A stretch of DNA of 64,000 nt. Source: Actinomycetes bacterium (GTDB lineage Bacteria > Actinomycetota > Actinomycetes > S36-B12 > GCA-2699445). The notes under the pieces are model-generated. The model had not been told where the DNA came from. It did no database searches and saw nothing but the letters and a program-made list of their open reading frames with translations. Where the stretch lies: NCBI GenBank assembly GCA_022599915.1, contig JAHZLH010000026.1:1-64000 (forward strand). The letters run 5' to 3'. The translations under genes and the position numbers were made by a program. This document shows positions 56,247-64,000 of the stretch, in pieces. The first letter of the stretch is position 1, and every line of letters begins with the position of its first letter.

Positions 56247-56888
56247 TCACGAGCCTTCCGGCATCACTTCCGCACAGACCTCCGTGACGGCGCTAGGGCT
56301 GATATTCCCCTCGCGACGCACGACCGGGAACTGGCCGGTGGCGTCAACAACGGTGCTGCGGCCAGAGTCGTTGAGCGGACCGCAGTCCAAGAAAACATCC
56401 ACCTCTCCTGCGAGCTGCTGCTCGAATTCTGCCGGAGTACGCACCGGGGGAAAACCCGGGTTATTGGCGGAGGTAGCCGCCGTGGGACCAAGTTCTCGCA
56501 CTAGATCCAACATGACTGGGTGCAGTGGCATCCGAACTGCTACACCCGGGGAACTGAGCGGCCAGGCGAGGCTCGGCTGCTGCCGCAACAGCAGCGTCAG
56601 CGGCCCCGGCCAGAAGGCCGACATGAGATCGCGGGCGTACTTCGGAATGTTGGAAGCCACGCCATCGGTAGTAACTGGTTTGCCCACCAAGATCGACAGT
56701 GGGTGGCTGCTGTTGCCCTTCAGAGCGCGGATGGCATCGACTCCGGTGCGGGAAAAGGCATCACACACCAGGGTGTACATCGATTGGTCGGGGATCACGC
56801 CGATGTCACCCCGGCGTAGTGCCGCGGCCGCGCTGCGGATCCGCTGCGGCCGATCATCGAGTTCGGTGCAATCTAGGATCCGGCTCAT
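56247..56888 (-). CDS. tsaC: L-threonylcarbamoyladenylate synthase (TsaC/Sua5 family)
   Basis: 213 residues. Makes threonylcarbamoyl-AMP for the t6A37 tRNA modification. YrdC-fold motifs: IPDQSMYTLVCDAFSRTGVDAIRALKGNSSHPLSILVGK, FWPGPLTLLLRQ, VAVRMPLHPVMLDLV and TSANNPGFPP. It lacks the C-terminal Sua5 domain. The ATG has CACAAT six bases upstream and no ribosome site. Conserved neighbour of prmC and prfA. Confidence 0.94.
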   Translation of the reverse strand: MSRILDCTELDDRPQRIRSAAAALRRGDIGVIPDQSMYTLVCDAFSRTGVDAIRALKGNSSHPLSILVGKPVTTDGVASNIPKYARDLMSAFWPGPLTLLLRQQPSLAWPLSSPGVAVRMPLHPVMLDLVRELGPTAATSANNPGFPPVRTPAEFEQQLAGEVDVFLDCGPLNDSGRSTVVDATGQFPVVRREGNISPSAVTEVCAEVMPEGS

Positions 56889-56894
56889 GGCCCG

Positions 56895-56900
56895 ATTGTG
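56895..56900 (-). promoter_or_regulatory. putative leaderless -10 of tsaC
   Basis: Minus-strand CACAAT, six bases (CGGGCC), then ATG at 56888; identical box and spacing to cnoX. Confidence 0.45.
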
Positions 56901-56915
56901 CCTGAGACTGCTCAG

Positions 56916-57790
56916 TCAGTCGGCCAAGACCGCCGTAGTAAATCGAGGTCGACCCGCCAGATCCGGGTAATCCACCACGTCAGTGAACCCGCCGGCCGCC
57001 TTGATCAGACCGGGGAGACCGTGGTCGTCGCCCTGCAGATCGCCGTGCTCCATCGCCAGTCGACCACCGGGCCGCAACAGTCGCCGCACCACCGGCAACA
57101 TCTTCCGCACCACAGCCAGACCGTCCGGACCGCCATACAGCGCCAGCTCCGGATCGTAGTCACGCACTTCCGGGTCCCGCGGAATCGCCTCATTGGGGAT
57201 ATATGGCGGATTGCACACGACTAAATCGACGTTGCTGGACAGCATTGGCAGTAGTTGTGGGTCAGTGGCATCACCGGCGCGGAACTCCAATTCAGCCGTG
57301 CCGAGCCGGTCCAGATAGCGCTGCAGGTTTCTTTCCGCATAGGACAGCGCCGCGGCTGACAACTCCACTCCCGTCACCCGAGCACCCGGAACCCGAGTGG
57401 CTAAGGCGAACGCCAACGCACCACTACCGCTGCACAGATCGACTGCGATCGGAGCGTCGCCGCAGGTTGCCAGCCAATCAATCGCCCACACCGCCAGCAC
57501 TTCGGTCTCCGGCCGAGGCACAAAGACCCCCGGGCCCACGATGAGTTCCAGATCCAAGAACGGCGCGGTACCCACAATGTGTTGCAGCGGCTCCCGCTTT
57601 GCTCGTCGCCGGACCAACTCGTCGATCCGAGCCCGATCAGCGTCCGATAAGTCTGGCCGTAGCGCCACCGCGATCGGCTCCGCTGACAACACCGTGGCGG
57701 CCAGTGCCCGCGCATCCTGCGCCGGGCTGGGAACCCCAGCGGCCCGCAACTGCCTTTCCCACTCCTGCAGCGCGGCTGGCAATGGCCTAC

Positions 57791-57794
<4 letters not shown>
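56916..57794 (-). CDS. prmC: release factor N5-glutamine methyltransferase PrmC
   Basis: 292 residues. Methylates the Gln of the GGQ loop of release factors. SAM loop [21 protein letters not shown] and catalytic [14 protein letters not shown] (NPPY). An N-terminal helical domain positions the release factor ([37 protein letters not shown]). The start overlaps prfA by 4 bp, coupling the enzyme to its substrate gene. Confidence 0.96.
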
Positions 57795-58864
<1,070 letters not shown>

Positions 58865-58905
58865 GTTAGATCCTCACCGGGGCAGGAAAAGCAGCCCGGA
58901 CCGGA

Positions 58906-59127
58906 TTATTTGTCCTTGTCCGCGGACTTGCCGAACCGCTTCTCGAACTTGGCGACGCGACCACCAGTGTCCAGCAGTTTCTGCTTGCCGGTGTAGAACG
59001 GGTGGCACTTCGAGCACACATCAGCGTGGATAGCCCCATCAGCCGCAGTGCTGCGGGTGGTAAAAGTTTCGCCACAGGTGCAAGTGACCTGGGTCTCGCC
59101 GTAAGCGGGATGAATATCGGGTTTCAT
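58906..59127 (-). CDS. rpmE: 50S ribosomal protein L31 (zinc-binding form)
   Basis: 73 residues. Four Cys ligands, Cys16/Cys18 (CTC) and Cys38/Cys41 (CSKC), mark the C+ zinc form. [26 protein letters not shown] is the family signature. aaggaga precedes the ATG. In many actinobacteria a Cys-less paralogue replaces it under zinc starvation; none is visible here. Confidence 0.97.
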   Translation of the reverse strand: MKPDIHPAYGETQVTCTCGETFTTRSTAADGAIHADVCSKCHPFYTGKQKLLDTGGRVAKFEKRFGKSADKDK

Positions 59128-59217
59128 CGTTGTCTCCTTCTAGGGTCCGGGTCGCGAAACGCGTGAACCGGTCCGCCGATGATTGTCACACGGCGAGGGG
59201 GTTACAGCCAAGTGCAA

Positions 59218-60933
<1,716 letters not shown>

Positions 60934-61183
60934 TTGTACTTACCCTTCTGGGGCTATCACTGATGACCTATTGGCATCAGAATTTTGTGGAACCGACGAC
61001 AAAGGAAATGAACGAGAACTGCGAAGTTTCGGATTGCGATGTCTCACAGGTGACGATCTGGCCGTCGGTGATGTCTTCACAGTAGCACGACGAAATCCGT
61101 AGCGGCAGTACCCCCGACGCTCGGCGGGTTCGGCTCAGTTGACCCGCGGAGCGATACCGCGAGTGAGTTGCGTTGCTGCCAGT
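60934..61183 (-). promoter_or_regulatory. rho leader region
   Basis: 250 bp without a gene between thrB and rho. On the minus strand the stretch around 60960-61050 is rich in C and T and poor in G, the composition of a Rho-utilisation site, so autogenous control is plausible. TACTGT near 61080 could be the -10. CGCGG-N7-CCGCG (61145-61161) may terminate thrB. Confidence 0.4.
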
Positions 61184-62086
61184 TCATTCCGCCAGCAGCC
61201 GCAGGCCGGGACCAAAGGACACGGGCCGAGTTGAAAACCCGGAATAGCCTGACTCAGCAAGGTGAGCCAGCGATTCGCGACTCCCCAGTGCCAAGACTGT
61301 CGGCCCTGCACCCGACACCACCGCAGCAATACCTTCGCTGCGCAGCGTGTCCACGAGTTCCATAGCTACCGGGTATCCCGATCGACGTTGTTCCTGATGC
61401 AGTCGATCAGCGGTCGCGTCGAACAACAAATCCGGCCGGCTGGTCAACGCCACCGTGAGCAACGCTGAGCGAGAAGAGTTGTGTACGGCATCAGCTAGTG
61501 GCACCTCGGCGGGCAGAGCGGCTCGTGCAGCGACAGTGGGGCTAGTGGCGGCTGGGACGAGCAATACCGCAGCCACGTCCGCGGCAACTGGCTGCGAAAT
61601 CGCGCGCGCGGTGCCATCGGCTTGGGTCCAGGCAATCGTGAATCCACCCAGTACCGCCGGGGCAACATTGTCCGGATGGCCTTCGATTTCGGCTGCTAGT
61701 TGCAGAATCTCCCCGGCAGAGTCGGCGATGTCACCCGCCAACGCATAGGCCAATGCCACCCCACCAGCAATGGCAGCTGCCGACGACCCCATGCCACGAC
61801 TCTGCGGAATGGCGTTGCGGCAGGTGATTCGCAGACCGGGCACGTCAAGGTGCAGCCGTTCGCAGCCAAGCAACATTGAGCGGGCCACCAGATGAGACTC
61901 ATCGCGCGGCAGATCATCACTGTCTACCCCCGAGGACACCACGGCCACGCCGGGAGTTTCCACCACCTCGGCGACGTAAACGTCGCGAATATCCAACGCA
62001 AGTCCAAAACTGTCGAAACCAGGGCCGAGATTGGCGCTAGTTGCCGGTACAGAAATCCCCACCCGGGATCGGGGCGGTTTGGTCAC
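61184..62086 (-). CDS. thrB: homoserine kinase
   Basis: 300 residues, GHMP kinase. Phosphorylates homoserine before ThrC. N-terminal [26 protein letters not shown] loop [20 protein letters not shown] and the C-terminal [15 protein letters not shown] start in a 4-bp overlap (GTGA) with thrC, so it is the third gene of hom-thrC-thrB. Confidence 0.96.
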   Translation of the reverse strand: MTKPPRSRVGISVPATSANLGPGFDSFGLALDIRDVYVAEVVETPGVAVVSSGVDSDDLPRDESHLVARSMLLGCERLHLDVPGLRITCRNAIPQSRGMGSSAAAIAGGVALAYALAGDIADSAGEILQLAAEIEGHPDNVAPAVLGGFTIAWTQADGTARAISQPVAADVAAVLLVPAATSPTVAARAALPAEVPLADAVHNSSRSALLTVALTSRPDLLFDATADRLHQEQRRSGYPVAMELVDTLRSEGIAAVVSGAGPTVLALGSRESLAHLAESGYSGFSTRPVSFGPGLRLLAE

Positions 62087-63153
62087 TGGTCCAGACCCAG
62101 TTGCTGCGCTGCGGCAACTGCGGACGGCGGGATGACCACCGGCTCAGCGGCACCTGCCAACGCGATCTGTGGATCTTTGAGCCCATTTCCGGTCAGAGTG
62201 CACACGATTCGGCTGTCTGCCGGCACGAGTCCGGCGGCGGAGCGCTTCAGCAGTCCGGCAACTCCCGCGGCGCTTGCCGGTTCGCAAAATACGCCATCGT
62301 GGCGGGCGAGCAGCCGGTAGGCGGCCAAGATTTCGTCGTCGGTGACTGCTTCGATCACACCACCAGATTCATCCCGGGCCGCTTCAGCTTGCTGCCAGGA
62401 AGCCGGATTACCGATTCGAATAGCAGTGGCCACCGTTTCGGGCTGTGCGACTGGGGCGCCGGTCACGATCGGAGCCGCGCCGCTGGCCTGATAGCCCCAC
62501 ATCTGCGGGGTTTGCTGCGCGGGACCCGACTGCTGGTACTCCTGATAACCGAGCCAATAGGCCGTGATATTGCCCGCGTTACCCACCGGCAAACAGTGAA
62601 TGTCGGGTGCATCTCCCAACGCATCTACGATCTCGAATGAGGCGGTCTTTTGGCCCTGAATTCGGACCGGATTCACCGAATTCACCAGCGAGACCGGGTA
62701 GTCGTCCGCCAGCTGGCGAGCCAGGGTCAGACAATCATCAAAATTTCCGTCCACTGCCAGCAAGGTCGCCCCGTGCACGATCGCCTGAGCGAGTTTCCCC
62801 CGAGCGATCTTGCCGGATGGGATAAGGACGGCCGAGATCAAACCCGCTTTGCCCGCGTAGGCGGCGGCACTTGCGCTGGTATTGCCAGTGGAAGCGCAGA
62901 TAACTGCCTTCGCCCCATCGTCCACGGCTCGAGAAATCGCCATGGTCATACCGCGGTCCTTGAAGGAACCAGTGGGGTTGGCACCCTCGAACTTCAGCCA
63001 TACTTCCGCTCCGACCTCAGCACTGAAGTATTCGGAACGGATGAGTGGCGTGCCGCCCTCGCACAGACTGATCACAGCCTCCCCGATCGGCAGCCGATCG
63101 GCGTACTCGGTCATGATGCCGCGCCACTGGGCGGCGGTTGTTATCGCGGTCAT
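62083..63153 (-). CDS. thrC: threonine synthase
   Basis: 356 residues. PLP enzyme converting O-phosphohomoserine to threonine. PLP Lys in [15 protein letters not shown]; phosphate-binding Gly loop [24 protein letters not shown] near the C-terminus. The compact form usual in actinobacteria. It overlaps hom and thrB by 4 bp each. Confidence 0.97.
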   Translation of the reverse strand: MTAITTAAQWRGIMTEYADRLPIGEAVISLCEGGTPLIRSEYFSAEVGAEVWLKFEGANPTGSFKDRGMTMAISRAVDDGAKAVICASTGNTSASAAAYAGKAGLISAVLIPSGKIARGKLAQAIVHGATLLAVDGNFDDCLTLARQLADDYPVSLVNSVNPVRIQGQKTASFEIVDALGDAPDIHCLPVGNAGNITAYWLGYQEYQQSGPAQQTPQMWGYQASGAAPIVTGAPVAQPETVATAIRIGNPASWQQAEAARDESGGVIEAVTDDEILAAYRLLARHDGVFCEPASAAGVAGLLKRSAAGLVPADSRIVCTLTGNGLKDPQIALAGAAEPVVIPPSAVAAAQQLGLDQ

Positions 63154-64000
63154 TGCTCACCCACCACTCGCATCACACCGACCACGCGTTTGACCGACGC
63201 CAGTCCGGACACTTGATCGATCGTGGCAGACAACGCAGATTCCTTGGCCGCGTGGGTGCGGATGATCAACCCGGCTGCCTCACCCTGGCCATCTTGTCGA
63301 ACGGCCAGGATGCTGACGCCGTGGTCAGCGAAGACCTGAGAGATCTCCGCGAGGACACCGGGCTGGTCTGCCACATGCAGATTGACGTAGTAGCTCGTGC
63401 TCGCCTCGCCGATCGGCAGGATAGCTACGTCGTTGTAGGTAGAAGATGCCGCACCGCGAGAGCCACTCACCCGATTTCGCGCGGCGGTGACGAGATCACC
63501 GAGGACGGCTGAGGCAGTCGGCTCGCCGCCGGCGCCCTGCCCGTAGAACATCACCTCACCGGCAGCGTCGGCCTCAACGAAGACCGCATTGAACGCACCG
63601 CGCACTGAGGCCAACGGATGAGTGCGCGGCACCATCGTCGGATGCACGCGCACACAGACTCCTTCACCGGAGGGGGTCGAGTCGGCGATCGCTAGCAACT
63701 TAATGACAAAGCCCATGTCTCGGGCGGCCGCGACATCGGCGCCGGTCACTTCCGTAATCCCCTCGCAGTACACGTCTGCGCCGGTCACTCGGGTGTGAAA
63801 GGCCAAGCTGGCCAAAATGGCGGCTTTGGCCGCCGCGTCTAGCCCACCCACGTCTGCGGTGGGATCCGCTTCGGCGTAGCCCAGTCGTTGCGCGTCAGCC
63901 AACACTGCTGCGTAGTCGGCTCCCTCTTCATCCATCCGGGTCAGGATGTAGTTCGTGGTGCCGTTCACGATGCCCAGCACCGTGCGCACCCGATCACCAG
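63150..64000 (-). CDS. hom: homoserine dehydrogenase (5' end outside window)
   Basis: The frame is open to the window edge, and the residues before the first possible start (GDRV) still fit the family, so the N-terminal NADP domain lies beyond position 64000. Present are the catalytic region ([63 protein letters not shown]) and a C-terminal ACT domain ([35 protein letters not shown]) for threonine feedback. First known gene of the threonine operon. Confidence 0.96.
   Translation of the reverse strand, partial: GDRVRTVLGIVNGTTNYILTRMDEEGADYAAVLADAQRLGYAEADPTADVGGLDAAAKAAILASLAFHTRVTGADVYCEGITEVTGADVAAARDMGFVIKLLAIADSTPSGEGVCVRVHPTMVPRTHPLASVRGAFNAVFVEADAAGEVMFYGQGAGGEPTASAVLGDLVTAARNRVSGSRGAASSTYNDVAILPIGEASTSYYVNLHVADQPGVLAEISQVFADHGVSILAVRQDGQGEAAGLIIRTHAAKESALSATIDQVSGLASVKRVVGVMRVVGEQ

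Overview
The window is a chromosomal segment from a high-GC Gram-positive bacterium of the Actinomycetota. By eye it is about 60 % GC, with dense, short-spaced genes, frequent GTG starts and many apparently leaderless genes. Lineage markers agree: mismatch endonuclease NucS, a MurA with Asp in place of the catalytic Cys, a Rho with a long polar N-terminal insertion, and the Thr/rho/rpmE/prfA/prmC/ATP-synthase block. From memory, the order glgB ... thioredoxin (CnoX) ... thiolase ... methylmalonyl-CoA epimerase ... nucS ... murA, PduO-type adenosyltransferase, atpC-atpB, wecA, tsaC, prmC, prfA, rpmE, rho, thrB, thrC, hom is the order of the Mycobacterium tuberculosis Rv1326c-Rv1294 segment. Window position 1 lies inside glgB and position 64000 inside hom. 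An uncultured aquatic or soil lineage is a guess. There is no phage, IS element, CRISPR array, rRNA or tRNA that I can see.

Layout. 1-10 kb: glgB (cut at its 5' end), small hydrolases, an FMN reductase, CnoX, a sulfotransferase-like protein, and a thiolase-meaB-CPBP protease operon. 10-16.5 kb: methylmalonyl/ethylmalonyl-CoA epimerase, two patatin-like lipases, crotonyl-CoA carboxylase/reductase and two secreted proteins. 16.4-28 kb: an acyltransferase-SGNH membrane protein, a four-gene hydrolase/SDR operon divergent from a Ycf46-like AAA ATPase and rnhA, a double 3-hydroxyacyl-CoA dehydrogenase, an MBL-Rieske protein and an aldehyde dehydrogenase. 28-33 kb: a 971-residue secreted DUF1996-CBM6-CBM6-GH17 protein, a universal stress protein and nucS. 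33-41 kb: ethylmalonyl-CoA mutase, a quinone oxidoreductase-like enzyme, 3-hydroxybutyryl-CoA dehydrogenase and a TPP-riboswitch-controlled thiamine ABC transporter. 41-54 kb: murA, cobalamin adenosyltransferase, the F1Fo ATP synthase operon, alanine dehydrogenase, an orphan REC-HPt protein and atpI. 54-64 kb: wecA, glyA, tsaC, prmC, prfA, rpmE, rho and the threonine operon thrB-thrC-hom (hom cut at its 5' end).

How the genes fit together. The thiolase, 3-hydroxybutyryl-CoA dehydrogenase, Ccr, epimerase, Ecm, the MeaB chaperone and the ATP:cobalamin adenosyltransferase together make the first half of the ethylmalonyl-CoA pathway, which assimilates acetyl-CoA without a glyoxylate shunt. They are scattered among housekeeping genes rather than forming one operon.

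The most notable observations are: a recurring TANNNT (or CACAAT) box placed 6-7 nt before start codons that lack a Shine-Dalgarno (leaderless genes); a symmetric -10 element in a 30-bp divergent gap; an inverted repeat over the nucS -10; the TPP riboswitch whose 3' strand contains the thiB Shine-Dalgarno; the DUF1996-CBM6-GH17 secreted enzyme; the MBL-Rieske fusion; a pseudo-receiver/receiver/HPt protein; and a double dehydrogenase whose first half has lost its catalytic His. I did not find a clearly undescribed multi-gene system. The best candidates for new biology are these unusual proteins and the regulatory sites.
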